From the NCBI RefSeq assembly GCF_946222305.1, contig NZ_CAMIHZ010000034.1, positions 1 to 20,532 of the forward strand: DNA of 20,532 nt, read 5' to 3'. Below are positions 1 through 7,852 of this stretch, one piece after another (position 1 is the stretch's first letter; each line of letters opens with the position of its first letter). The notes below the pieces were generated by a model. It made no database searches. It was not told the origin of the DNA and saw only the letters and a program-made list of their open reading frames with translations. Position numbers and translations under genes: made by a program. This stretch comes from an uncultured Corynebacterium sp. (lineage in GTDB: Bacteria > Actinomycetota > Actinomycetes > Mycobacteriales > Mycobacteriaceae).

Positions 1-310
1 CCCCCAGATACAACCCCGCCAGCAGCGCCCCAATCCATGCTAGGGCTTTGCCGTACAACATCCAGCTCGCCACCGTTGTGGGCTGCATCTGCGAACGATC
101 GAACCCCACCCCGCCATCGGCGATGCGCTTTTTCACGACCACCGCAGCCACCGCAGCCACACCCGCCATGATGAACAGCAGCGCTGCACTGCTGAGCTTG
201 ATGGGCGGGAAGTTGCCATAAAAGCTCAGAGCACTCACCGCAGCGATGAGAGCCGCGATCACACCGACCCACACCAACTGACTAATCTTGATCCTCTGCA
301 GCTCTTTCAC
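1..310 (-). CDS. DUF3180 family membrane protein (partial, C-terminus beyond window)
   Basis: I translated the minus strand from a GTG at 310 (V-K-E-L-Q-R-I-K-I-S-Q-L) and the frame stays open to base 1, giving about 103 residues. The product is a small membrane protein: one hydrophobic helix begins about ten residues in (LVWVGVIAALIAAVSAL), a second is FIMAGVAAVAAVVV, and a third starts near the cut end (AWIGALLAGLYLG). The stretch ending in FDRSQMQPTTVASWMLYGKA matches the DUF3180 pattern as I remember it, and DUF3180 usually sits directly after folK in actinobacterial folate operons, as here. The gap from the folK stop is 41 nt, so it is probably the last gene of the run. Function is unknown. 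The GTG start is supported by open frame and position but has only a weak ribosome-binding site. Confidence 0.8.
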   Translation of the reverse strand, partial: MKELQRIKISQLVWVGVIAALIAAVSALSFYGNFPPIKLSSAALLFIMAGVAAVAAVVVKKRIADGGVGFDRSQMQPTTVASWMLYGKALAWIGALLAGLYLG

Positions 311-351
311 ACTCGCCCACTCTACCCGCCGGGTTATCCGGGCCTGTTCAC

Positions 352-1032
352 CTACCGGTGCCCCTGTACCGACGCCACGCTCGTCTCCCACACCCGCTCT
401 TGAACTGGTTCCACGGCTTCCACTTCGCCGGGTTCCACGGCTTCCAACCACTGAGATACAGACTTTTTACCCCGGCGCGTAGGCAGCACACACCACGATT
501 CCCCCGCGCTCGGCAAATCCATCCACGGCACTAACACGAACGCGCGCTCGTGCGCATATGGATGTGGCAAAATCAGCTCGTCACCCCACTGACCAGCGGA
601 AATGAGGGGCTCGTGGGCGTCGGTATAAAAAGCCAAGATGTCCACGTCGAGGGTGCGTGGCCCCCACCGCACCTCGCGGCGGCGATCAGCGGCGCGCTCG
701 ACGGCTTGGCAGTGATGCAGCAGTGCCAGCGGGTCGAGGGTGGTTCGTACGCCGATGGTGGCGTTGCGGAATTCCTCTTGGCTCACACCACCCCACGGAG
801 GAGTGGCGAAAAGCCGCGAAGCTTCGGCGAGCTGCACCTGAGGGTGTGCGCACAGGGTTTCCAACGCGCGGGCTACTTGGTGGGCTGGGCTGGGTGTGTC
901 GCCGGCGACGTTGCTGCCCAAGGACAAGACGACGAAACTGGGGGCTCGCAGTTTTGGCGCGCTTGTGCCTTCGCGACTGTTAGTCACGGAACCACTTGCT
1001 GCGGCACCGCTTGCCACGGGTCCGCTAACCAC
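352..1032 (-). CDS. folK: 2-amino-4-hydroxy-6-hydroxymethyldihydropteridine pyrophosphokinase
   Basis: FolK transfers pyrophosphate from ATP to 6-hydroxymethyl-dihydropterin, producing the substrate of FolP in cytosolic folate synthesis. The family opening LSLGSN is present and the HPPK signature RWGPRTLDVDIL is intact, followed by LILPHPYAHERAFVLVPW. The frame is open upstream to 1179, but that part is antiparallel shadow of folB codons, so I place the start at GTG 1032, which overlaps the folB stop by 8 nt (GTGGTTAG) and would couple translation. GTG 1017 and GTG 987 are alternatives, since none has a good Shine-Dalgarno and the first 20 residues are Ala/Ser/Gly rich. At about 226 residues it is longer than typical FolK (about 160), the excess being this N-terminus and a C-terminal tail with repeated VEAVEP. 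Confidence 0.92.
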   Translation of the reverse strand: MVSGPVASGAAASGSVTNSREGTSAPKLRAPSFVVLSLGSNVAGDTPSPAHQVARALETLCAHPQVQLAEASRLFATPPWGGVSQEEFRNATIGVRTTLDPLALLHHCQAVERAADRRREVRWGPRTLDVDILAFYTDAHEPLISAGQWGDELILPHPYAHERAFVLVPWMDLPSAGESWCVLPTRRGKKSVSQWLEAVEPGEVEAVEPVQERVWETSVASVQGHR

Positions 1033-1411
1033 GGGTTTTGCTATTGCGACGGGCGACCACGCGTACGTCCGCAAACGGGTACTCAATGGGCGCTTGGGGC
1101 TTGTGAACCGTGACTTCCACTGCGTGCACCCCAGGGATGGCATTGATGCGATCAGCGATTCGCGAAGCGAGCGTTTCAATCAGGTCGTGACCCGCGCCTT
1201 TCGCACCGGCGGACTGAACCTCCTCGACTGCGATATCGGCGAGGTCCACATAGGAAATCGTGTCCGCCAGTTCGTCGGAATCGGCTGCTTTACGGAAGTC
1301 GGTCCACACCACGAGGTCGATGAGGAACTTTTGGCCTTGCGCTTTCTCGTGGTCGAACACGCCGTGATAGCCGTAGGCTTCCAGCCCCATCAGTTCAATA
1401 CGATCAGCCAC
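1025..1411 (-). CDS. folB: Dihydroneopterin aldolase
   Basis: FolB converts dihydroneopterin to 6-hydroxymethyl-dihydropterin and glycolaldehyde, feeding FolK. The protein begins MADRIELMGLEAYGYHGVF, the usual opening of the family, with the GYHGVF motif, and continues with a typical QKFLIDL strand, the TISYVDLADI segment and a VHKPQAPI segment near the end that is characteristic of FolB. The GTG at 1411 is chosen because a GGAGGG Shine-Dalgarno lies 7 nt upstream (about 1418-1423) and it gives 128 residues, the usual size; the longer open frame to 1453 only runs back into folP. It overlaps the folP stop by 8 nt and the likely folK start by 8 nt, so folP-folB-folK appear translationally coupled. 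Confidence 0.95.
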   Translation of the reverse strand: MADRIELMGLEAYGYHGVFDHEKAQGQKFLIDLVVWTDFRKAADSDELADTISYVDLADIAVEEVQSAGAKGAGHDLIETLASRIADRINAIPGVHAVEVTVHKPQAPIEYPFADVRVVARRNSKTRG

Positions 1412-2348
1412 GTTTGGCCCTCCATTCCTCGGCCACCTGCGGGCCATCACCAATGCGCGCTGCGTGGATCACATCCACCGCAGCTTTCGATGGGGCTACA
1501 TTATGCACCCGCACCGCCCAGGCGCCAGCCATCGCGGACAAGCTGGTCACCGCTGCAGTGGCATCATCGGCCGACTCCGGCGTTCCCGGATTCCCATCCA
1601 GACCCGGTCGCAGTGCCGTGAGAAAACGCTTACGGCTAGCGCCGACCAATACCGGGAAACCTAGGTCGATGATTCGCCCCAGGCCCTGCAGGAGCTGCCA
1701 ATTGTCGCGGGGGCTTTTAGCAAACCCGATCCCTGGGTCCAGGTAGATATTCTCTCGATCGACGCCGCGCTTTTCCGCCTCCTCGACCCGCGCTAGCAGC
1801 CAGTTGGAAACCTCTGTGACGATGTCCGTGCCATGATCGCGGTAGCCTTCCGCACCCACTTGAGCGGAGGCGTTGCCCCAGTCTTTATCCCAGTGCATGA
1901 GGATCACCGGGCAGTCGTAATCCGCGCAGACCGACAGCATTTCAGGGTCCGCGAGCCCTCCAGAGACATCGTTGATGAATGTCGCCCCAGCCTCGAGTGC
2001 TGCGCGGGCGGTCGAGGCCCGCATGGTATCGATGCTGGTGGTAAACGGTGGGATGCTGGGATCCTGGGCGAGGGTGACGAGTTCGCGGACGACGGGGGTG
2101 ACCCGGGCGGCCTCTGTTTCAGGGGATACGCGGGTGGCGCCGGGGCGGGTGGATTCCCCACCGATGTCGATGATGTCCGCCCCGGCCGCGAGCATCGCGC
2201 GAGCATTGCACACCGCTGTGGATGTATCCGGGTTGGAACCACCGTCAGAAAACGAATCCTCCGTGACATTGAGGATGCCCATGACCTTCGTTGGGGAGGG
2301 CTCTGGTGCGACGGGGGTCGAATTCGGGGACGGCGGGGCGTCGGACAT
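1404..2348 (-). CDS. folP: Dihydropteroate synthase
   Basis: FolP condenses 6-hydroxymethyl-dihydropterin pyrophosphate with p-aminobenzoate to give dihydropteroate; it is the sulfonamide target. Both family signatures are intact: MGILNVTEDSFSDGG at residues 23-37 and ADIIDIGGESTRPG near 57-70. Further conserved blocks are SIDT, INDVSGG, LDPGIGFAK, GASRKRFL and the terminal RVHNV. The start is ATG 2348 (MSDAPPSP), preceded by an AAAGG-type ribosome-binding site; the upstream extension to 2378 is disfavoured. The protein is 314 residues, slightly long because of a Pro/Ser-rich N-terminus of about 20 residues. It lies 45 nt downstream of folE in the same operon. This is the folate-pathway FolP1 type judging by operon position, and all motifs are canonical. 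Confidence 0.97.
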   Translation of the reverse strand: MSDAPPSPNSTPVAPEPSPTKVMGILNVTEDSFSDGGSNPDTSTAVCNARAMLAAGADIIDIGGESTRPGATRVSPETEAARVTPVVRELVTLAQDPSIPPFTTSIDTMRASTARAALEAGATFINDVSGGLADPEMLSVCADYDCPVILMHWDKDWGNASAQVGAEGYRDHGTDIVTEVSNWLLARVEEAEKRGVDRENIYLDPGIGFAKSPRDNWQLLQGLGRIIDLGFPVLVGASRKRFLTALRPGLDGNPGTPESADDATAAVTSLSAMAGAWAVRVHNVAPSKAAVDVIHAARIGDGPQVAEEWRAKRG

Positions 2349-2393
2349 TAAAGACCTTTCGTGGAATCGAAAGAGCAACCGAGAAAGTCGAGG

Positions 2394-3017
2394 TTAACGG
2401 CCGCGTTGGATGAGGGCCATGGCCTCTGCGCGGGAGCTGGCGTTCGTCCGGAAACCGCCGCGGACTGCGGATGTGACCGTGTTTGCGCCGGGCTTGCGGA
2501 TGCCACGCATCGCCATGCACAAGTGTTCGGCTTCGATGACGACGATGACGGCGGACGCTTCGAGGCGCTCCATGAGGGCATCGGCGACTTGAGAGGTCAG
2601 ACGCTCTTGGACTTGTGGACGCTTGCCGAGGCCGTCTATGAGGCGTGCCAGTTTGGAAAGCCCCGTGACCTTGCCGGAAGCCCCCGGGATGTATCCGATG
2701 TGAGCATGGCCGAAGAACGGAACCAGGTGGTGTTCGCAGGTCGAGTAGAACGGGATATCGCGCACGAGGACGAGCTCCCGGTGATCTTCATTAAAGGTCT
2801 TGTTCAGTACCTCAGTGGGGTCCGTGTACAACCCGGCGAAGATTTCCTCGTAGGCGCGGGCGACACGAGCCGGGGTTTCCTTGAGCCCCTCGCGGTCTGG
2901 GTCCTCGCCTACCGCGAAAAGCAGCTCGCGAACCGCCGCCTCGGCGCGCTCGCGATCAAAGGTGCGCTGGGCTACGCCCGTATCCGCGACCTCCGCGGGA
3001 TGGGAGCTATCGCTCAC
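2394..3017 (-). CDS. folE: GTP cyclohydrolase I
   Basis: FolE hydrolyses GTP to dihydroneopterin triphosphate, the first committed step of folate synthesis. Conserved blocks in order are GLKETPARVARAYEE (44-58), the signature STCEHHLVPFFGHAHIGYIP (92-111) with zinc ligand Cys94 and His96/His97, SKLARLIDGLGKRPQVQERL (121-140), and LCMAMRGI with the second zinc Cys at 167, then GFRTN. The usual zinc ligands are therefore present, unlike metal-switched relatives. GTG 3017 is chosen as start: it lies within the last codons of ftsH (11-nt overlap) with an AAGGGG Shine-Dalgarno about 8 nt upstream, and gives 207 residues, the usual size. Coupling to ftsH is implied by the overlap. Confidence 0.97.
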   Translation of the reverse strand: MSDSSHPAEVADTGVAQRTFDRERAEAAVRELLFAVGEDPDREGLKETPARVARAYEEIFAGLYTDPTEVLNKTFNEDHRELVLVRDIPFYSTCEHHLVPFFGHAHIGYIPGASGKVTGLSKLARLIDGLGKRPQVQERLTSQVADALMERLEASAVIVVIEAEHLCMAMRGIRKPGANTVTSAVRGGFRTNASSRAEAMALIQRGR

Positions 3018-5802
3018 CGTCGATCCCCTTTCCGTACGGGTTCTGCTGAGGATCCTGTGGGGCATCCGGGCGGTGGTGGCGACCACCGTCTGGGGTATTC
3101 TCCTCCGGCAAATCCAGTGGGTATTGGCCGAGTCCTGGGTGTGCTGGGCGGTTTGGCTCAGCTGGGGCGGACTCGATGTCCTCATTTTGCTCGTCGTGGT
3201 GGTCGTGTGCGCCGTGGGTGTCCTGCGGTTTGACGTCACCGGGGGAATCTGGCTGGGCAGAACCACCGTGCTCGTCACGACTGCCGTGCCTATCGCGGCT
3301 GAGAATGTTGCCGTTCTCCCCGTCACCGGTGCCCTGCACACGTGGGATCACACTGGTGGATTGCGCGTCGTGGTTATCAAAGGAACCACGATGCTGATCC
3401 TGCTTTTCTTCAGGCCATGGGTGATCGGGCTGTTCGTGATCTGGCAAGCGGAAACCGCGCAGTGGCTCTGACTGGCCCTGCGGAGCCTGCTGTGGCTGAC
3501 CCTGCGGGTTCCATTGCTGGCCAGGTTGGCCAGGCTGCGGGTTCCACTGCTGGTACTGCTGACCTGACTGGCCCCACTGCGGCGAACCCTGCTGGTCGCC
3601 CTGTTGGCCGTCCTGCTGGTAGTTGTTCTGCGGGAAGTGCGGGTGCGCTTGGCCTTGCCCCTGCCACTGCTGGCCCGGCTGACCAGGCTGTCCGGTCCAC
3701 TGTTGGCCTGGCAGGCCCGGCTGCTGATTCTGTGGTCCCACGGGGATCGCGTTGCCGCCTTGCTCCTGCTGACGTAGTTGCTCCTCCTGAGCCTTACGAC
3801 GCCGCTCCATCCGAGCACGACGTGCCGCGGAGAAGAAGTCATTGCGCTTCGGTGGCTCCTCGCCACGCTCCTTAGCCAGCTCAGCAGGGGTCTTCACCGG
3901 ATCGCGGAAGTCCTTCGGACGATCCACGTCCTGGCCTGGGAACACATCGATGATCTCGCGTGGCTCAATGCCCTCGAAGATCGCCTCCAGATCAGGTCGC
4001 CGCAGAGTCTCCTTCTCCAGCAACTTCTCCGCCAACTTGTCCAAGTAATCGCGGTGTTCGCGCAACACGTCGTAGGCGATCTGTTGCGCCTTGTCCATGA
4101 GCATCCGCACTTCGTTATCGATCTGCGCTGCCACGTCCTCCGATGGCAAGCTGCTGCCCTGGCCACCGCCACGCTGGCTGAATGGATCGCCATCGTTTTG
4201 GCCATACTTCACCGCACCCACCCGTGGCGACATGCCGTATTCGGTCACCATGGCGCGGGCTGTGTTGGAAGCCATCTCGATATCGGCGGATGCACCGGTG
4301 GTGGGGTTACCAAACACCAGTTCTTCGGCTGCACGCCCACCCATCGCGAAGACCAGTCGCGCGAACAACTCGGAACGGTTGTACATGCCCTTATCGTCAT
4401 CACCGGCGGTCATCGCGTGACCACCCGTCCTACCACGGGCCAGGATCGTCACCTTGTACACGCGATCGATGTCCTTCATCGCCCACGCGGCCAGGGTGTG
4501 ACCACCCTCGTGGTAGGCGGTGACCTTCTTTTCGTGCTCACTGATGATGGTGGAGCTACGACGTGGTCCACCAACCACCCGGTCGGTGGCTTCTTCCAAA
4601 GCATCCGGGGTGATGACGTTGCCATCGACACGTGCGGTCAACAGCGCCGCCTCATTGAGTACGTTTTCCAGATCTGCACCGGACATACCCGCCGTACGCT
4701 TCGCTAGTGAACGCAGATCCACATCCGGAGCCAATGGCTTGCCCTTAGCGTGGACGCGAAGAATCTGCTCGCGTCCATTCAGATCGGGGTTCGTCACCGG
4801 AATCTGACGGTCAAAACGACCTGGGCGCAACAACGCTGGATCCAGGATGTCCGGACGGTTCGTCGCGGCCATCAAGATCACGCCTTCACGGTCACCGAAT
4901 CCGTCCATCTCCACCAGCAGCTGGTTGAGGGTCTGCTCACGCTCATCGTGGCCACCGCCCATGCCCGAACCGCGCTGTCGACCGACGGCGTCAATCTCAT
5001 CAACGAAGATGATGCACGGCGAGTTCTCCTTCGCCTGCTGGAACAAGTCGCGCACGCGAGAGGCACCCACACCAACGAACATCTCCACGAAGTCCGAACC
5101 GGAAATGGTGTAGAACGGCACACCGGCCTCGCCCGCTACTGCGCGGGCCAGCAGAGTTTTACCCGTACCGGGAGGTCCATACAGCAGCACACCGCGTGGG
5201 ATCTTCGCACCGAGCTTTTCATAGCGAGTCGGATCTGACAGGAAGTCGCGGATCTCGTCGAGCTCTTCAACGGCCTCATCGGCGCCAGCCACATCATCGA
5301 AGGTGGTATCCGGGTTGTCCTTGTTGAGCTGCTTCGCCTTGGACTTGCCAAAGCCCAGCGCGCCCATTGGGCCGCCACTACCCTGCATGCGGGAGAACAG
5401 GAACATCAGCAGGCCGAAGACCAGCAACAATGGCAGAACCATCATTGCCAAGGAGCCCAAGAAACTATCCTTGGTCACCTTCGTATCGAATTTTTCCGGC
5501 TGGGACTGCTCGACGGATTTGTAGATCTCCGGGGCGGTACGAGCTGGGTAGCTGGCGATCAGCTTCTCAACGCCGTCCTTACCCTCGACGTTGATCGGCT
5601 TCTTCAGCTTCAGCTGAACTTCCTGCTCGCGATCGTTGATCTGCGCTTCAGAGACATTCTTGTCCTTCAGCTGCTGCACAGCGATGGAGGTTTCCACCTT
5701 GCTGAATCCACGGGTGGAATCGGTGAGTACACCGAACAGGTAGATCATGATGAGGACCGTGGCCACTAGGCCCGCGATCCGCAATACCTTTTTCTTTTCC
5801 AT
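3007..5802 (-). CDS. ftsH: ATP-dependent zinc metalloprotease FtsH with long Gln/Gly/Pro and His-rich tail
   Basis: FtsH is a membrane-anchored AAA+ protease that degrades misfolded membrane proteins and selected soluble regulators. The 931-residue product has a transmembrane helix at about 7-24, an extracytoplasmic domain, a second helix at about 117-137, Walker A GPPGTGKT (209-216), Walker B IIFVDEID (264-271), the second region of homology ATNRPDILDPALLRPGRFDRQ (313-333), the zinc site HEGGH (431-435) and a third-ligand Asp at 507 (TGASADIEMAS). After about residue 660 comes an Arg/Lys/Glu stretch, then a Gln/Gly/Pro/Trp repeat (about 690-780) and an acidic His-rich end. Typical bacterial FtsH is 610-650 residues, so nearly 300 residues are extension. 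ATG 5802 has an AGGAAA ribosome-binding site. Upstream lies hpt; downstream folE overlaps by 11 nt. Confidence 0.97.
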   Translation of the reverse strand: MEKKKVLRIAGLVATVLIMIYLFGVLTDSTRGFSKVETSIAVQQLKDKNVSEAQINDREQEVQLKLKKPINVEGKDGVEKLIASYPARTAPEIYKSVEQSQPEKFDTKVTKDSFLGSLAMMVLPLLLVFGLLMFLFSRMQGSGGPMGALGFGKSKAKQLNKDNPDTTFDDVAGADEAVEELDEIRDFLSDPTRYEKLGAKIPRGVLLYGPPGTGKTLLARAVAGEAGVPFYTISGSDFVEMFVGVGASRVRDLFQQAKENSPCIIFVDEIDAVGRQRGSGMGGGHDEREQTLNQLLVEMDGFGDREGVILMAATNRPDILDPALLRPGRFDRQIPVTNPDLNGREQILRVHAKGKPLAPDVDLRSLAKRTAGMSGADLENVLNEAALLTARVDGNVITPDALEEATDRVVGGPRRSSTIISEHEKKVTAYHEGGHTLAAWAMKDIDRVYKVTILARGRTGGHAMTAGDDDKGMYNRSELFARLVFAMGGRAAEELVFGNPTTGASADIEMASNTARAMVTEYGMSPRVGAVKYGQNDGDPFSQRGGGQGSSLPSEDVAAQIDNEVRMLMDKAQQIAYDVLREHRDYLDKLAEKLLEKETLRRPDLEAIFEGIEPREIIDVFPGQDVDRPKDFRDPVKTPAELAKERGEEPPKRNDFFSAARRARMERRRKAQEEQLRQQEQGGNAIPVGPQNQQPGLPGQQWTGQPGQPGQQWQGQGQAHPHFPQNNYQQDGQQGDQQGSPQWGQSGQQYQQWNPQPGQPGQQWNPQGQPQQAPQGQSEPLRGFRLPDHEQPDHPWPEEKQDQHRGSFDNHDAQSTSVIPRVQGTGDGENGNILSRDRHGSRDEHGGSAQPDSPGDVKPQDTHGAHDHHDEQNEDIESAPAEPNRPAHPGLGQYPLDLPEENTPDGGRHHRPDAPQDPQQNPYGKGIDGER
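3465..3735 (-). repeat. PGQQW-type low-complexity repeat within ftsH C-terminus
   Basis: This part of ftsH encodes about 90 residues dominated by Gln, Gly, Pro and Trp, built from irregular copies of PGQQW, QPGQPGQQW and QWNPQ. The DNA on the plus strand shows repeated tggcc/ccactgctgg words. It is in frame and uninterrupted, so it is part of the protein, probably disordered and cytoplasmic. Repeat number may vary between strains through slippage or recombination; this is an inference from the repetitive composition. Confidence 0.8.
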
Positions 5803-5930
5803 ATTTCCTGTCAGAAGTTCTTTCGAAGTTCAGCCCCGGTTGCCCAGGCTGGTCGTGTGGCGCGGGGTGCGAGGAGGCGTCGGTAATAAGAACACCATCC
5901 GCGATGAAACCCCGCGAAGCAATAAAATAG

Positions 5931-6521
5931 TTACGAGGTCGCCTGGTACACGCGGGGGCGCAGGGTGCCAACAAACGGCAGGTCACGGTAACGTTCCGCG
6001 AAGTCCAGCCCATAGCCCACGACGAACTCGTTGGGGATATCGAACCCGACATCCTCGAGTTCAATATCGACCTTGACGGCCTCCGGCTTGCGCAGCAAGG
6101 TCACCACGCCCAGGGACTTCGGGCGACGGTTGGCCAGGTTCTTCAGCAACCACGACAAGGTCAGGCCGGAGTCGATAATGTCTTCCACAATCACCACGTT
6201 ACGGCCTTCGATATCGCGATCGAGGTCCTTGAGGATACGCACTACGCCGGAAGAGCTTGTGGAGTTGCCGTAGGAAGACACCGCCATAAATTCCTGCTGG
6301 CTGGGAATATCCAGCGCGCGTGCGAAGTCAGTGATGAAGTACACGGCTCCCTTGAGCACGCAGATGAGCACTAGGTCCTCTTCCGCATCGCGGTACCGAT
6401 CCGAGCACGCCTTCGCCATCTCGGCGATGCGGGCGTGGAGGGTTTCCTCATCGATGAGCACACTTTCCAGGTCATCGCCGTAAGCGTTCGCCGGAATGTC
6501 AAAGTTCTTTTCGTTGTGCAT
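5931..6521 (-). CDS. hpt: Hypoxanthine(-guanine) phosphoribosyltransferase
   Basis: Hpt salvages hypoxanthine and guanine to IMP and GMP using PRPP. The PRPP-binding loop VVIVEDIIDSGLTLS is clear, the preceding LICVLKGAVYFITDFAR block is typical of the bacterial Hpt family, and the C-terminal FVVGYGLDFAERYRDLPFVG forms the base-binding and closing segment. Two ATG codons are possible, 6533 (MRTDMHNEKN) and 6521 (MHNEKN). The only AAGGG ribosome-binding site touches ATG 6533 directly, leaving no spacing, but stands 12 nt before ATG 6521, so I prefer 6521 (196 residues). The gene sits between tilS (93-nt gap) and ftsH (128-nt gap); tilS-hpt-ftsH is a classic conserved bacterial neighbourhood. 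Confidence 0.96.
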   Translation of the reverse strand: MHNEKNFDIPANAYGDDLESVLIDEETLHARIAEMAKACSDRYRDAEEDLVLICVLKGAVYFITDFARALDIPSQQEFMAVSSYGNSTSSSGVVRILKDLDRDIEGRNVVIVEDIIDSGLTLSWLLKNLANRRPKSLGVVTLLRKPEAVKVDIELEDVGFDIPNEFVVGYGLDFAERYRDLPFVGTLRPRVYQATS

Positions 6522-6614
6522 GTCGGTGCGCATCCCTTAGTTCTTCATGGTTTTTGTTGCGTTTGTAGTTATCGAAAGCTGGGAGCCGGTGACTCTCGCA
6601 AGCCTTACCCACCG

Positions 6615-7781
6615 TTAGCGAGCGATCGCACGGTATCGCAGCTCGCCATCTCTGCGTTCGACAGCCAATCGGTGGGTGTGGCGCATGTCGCCTATTGTAG
6701 GTGAGTGTTCCCGCTCCTCCGCATTCCTGGCAGGATCCGGAGACACTTCTACGTGCCACTGTAGGGAATTATTAGCTGTCCATGGAATCGCGGTGGGTTG
6801 TTGCCCCTTGTAGTTGGCTACGAGGTTGTCGATCGCGTCGATGTGAGCGCTCGTCAACGCCCCACCCACATCCGCGAGCCACAGCTTGTAGATGCGACTT
6901 CTTAATGCCGCCGGTTGCTGCGCTAGCTTTTCGCAGTTCAACACGGTTTTCTGGGGTTCTTTTTTATCCGACGCCACGCTGGCCACCGCCGACATTTCCC
7001 GCCGGGCTAGCACCCACAATGCGTCGGAATCCGCGCGAAACTGGCGGGCACTGCGGGCCAATGCCTCTGGGGCGTGTTCCCCCAACACGTCTGTGACCTG
7101 CGGTATCAGCTGGTGGCGAACACGCGACCGCAAGTACCGTTCGCTGCGGTTATGCGGGTCCTCCCACCACTGCAGGTTCGCCTCCCGGCACGCGGTCTCC
7201 GTGGCTGCCCTATCGCACAGCAGCAGCGGGCGCCCCAGCCAGCTGGCTCCAGCTTGCACCACGGGGTGGTTACGGGTGATGGCACGCATCCCCGCTACCG
7301 AGTCCAAGCCCGATCCGCGAGCGATTGCCACCAGCACGCCCTCCGCGTCATCGCTAGCGGTGTGCGCAACAAGTACCGGTGTTCCGTGGCCGGCGGTATC
7401 CAGTGCAGCCTGCTTCAACGCTTTAGCCCCCAATGCAGCCTCACCCAGTGCACGATAACGAGCTGCCCGCGCCTGCGCCTCATCATCAGCTGCGCATTTC
7501 ACCGTCAGCACGGTCGCGCTAGCTGCGCCCAAGCGTTCCGCCTGCCACTTCGCAGTAGCTGCCACTTCGGCAGAGCTTTCCTGCAAGCCGTGGTCCACAA
7601 TGACCGCGTGCGCTTCCATTCCCGCATTCACCACAGCCGCTAGCAAGGCAAGGGAATCAGCTCCGCCGGAAACCCCTACCACCACGGGCCCTTGTAACTG
7701 GCGCGCCCATTCCGGGTATTCCGCGCGGACGTGTTTCGCCCAGCGCCGAAACGCTGCGTGCACGTTCATTGTTTTCGACAT
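6615..7781 (-). CDS. tilS: tRNA(Ile)-lysidine synthetase
   Basis: TilS ligates lysine to C34 of the CAU-anticodon isoleucine tRNA so that it reads AUA. The N-terminal PP-loop ATPase motif VVGVSGGADSLALL is at about 33-47, followed by VDHGLQ, the AHTASDDAEGVLVAIARGSG block (in place of the more usual H-x-x-DDQAET) and WWEDPHN-RSERYLRSRVRHQLIP, which is diagnostic for TilS. At 388 residues it is longer than the short actinobacterial forms, with a weakly conserved C-terminal half. ATG 7781 lacks a strong Shine-Dalgarno; an in-frame ATG at 7769 is the alternative. It starts 71 nt downstream of dacB on the same strand and precedes hpt, the usual order. Confidence 0.95.
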   Translation of the reverse strand: MSKTMNVHAAFRRWAKHVRAEYPEWARQLQGPVVVGVSGGADSLALLAAVVNAGMEAHAVIVDHGLQESSAEVAATAKWQAERLGAASATVLTVKCAADDEAQARAARYRALGEAALGAKALKQAALDTAGHGTPVLVAHTASDDAEGVLVAIARGSGLDSVAGMRAITRNHPVVQAGASWLGRPLLLCDRAATETACREANLQWWEDPHNRSERYLRSRVRHQLIPQVTDVLGEHAPEALARSARQFRADSDALWVLARREMSAVASVASDKKEPQKTVLNCEKLAQQPAALRSRIYKLWLADVGGALTSAHIDAIDNLVANYKGQQPTAIPWTANNSLQWHVEVSPDPARNAEEREHSPTIGDMRHTHRLAVERRDGELRYRAIAR

Positions 7782-7852
7782 CGTCTGCTGCTTTGTCCCG
7801 AAGTTATCTTTTCTTCCCTACCGCGCAATGGAGTTTCCGTTGCCAACTGTGA

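Noticed and set aside
896..1621. 241-aa plus-strand ORF opposite folK/folB/folP
   Set aside because: It crosses three well-supported minus-strand genes and resembles nothing known.
2394..3341. 315-aa extended form of FolE
   Set aside because: The extra N-terminus is translated from ftsH codons in another frame; the GTG at 3017 with AAGGGG upstream gives the normal FolE length.
3778..4707. 309-aa plus-strand ORF opposite ftsH
   Set aside because: It is antisense to the most conserved part of FtsH (AAA+ and protease motifs) and its protein has no recognisable motifs; open antisense frames are expected at this GC content.
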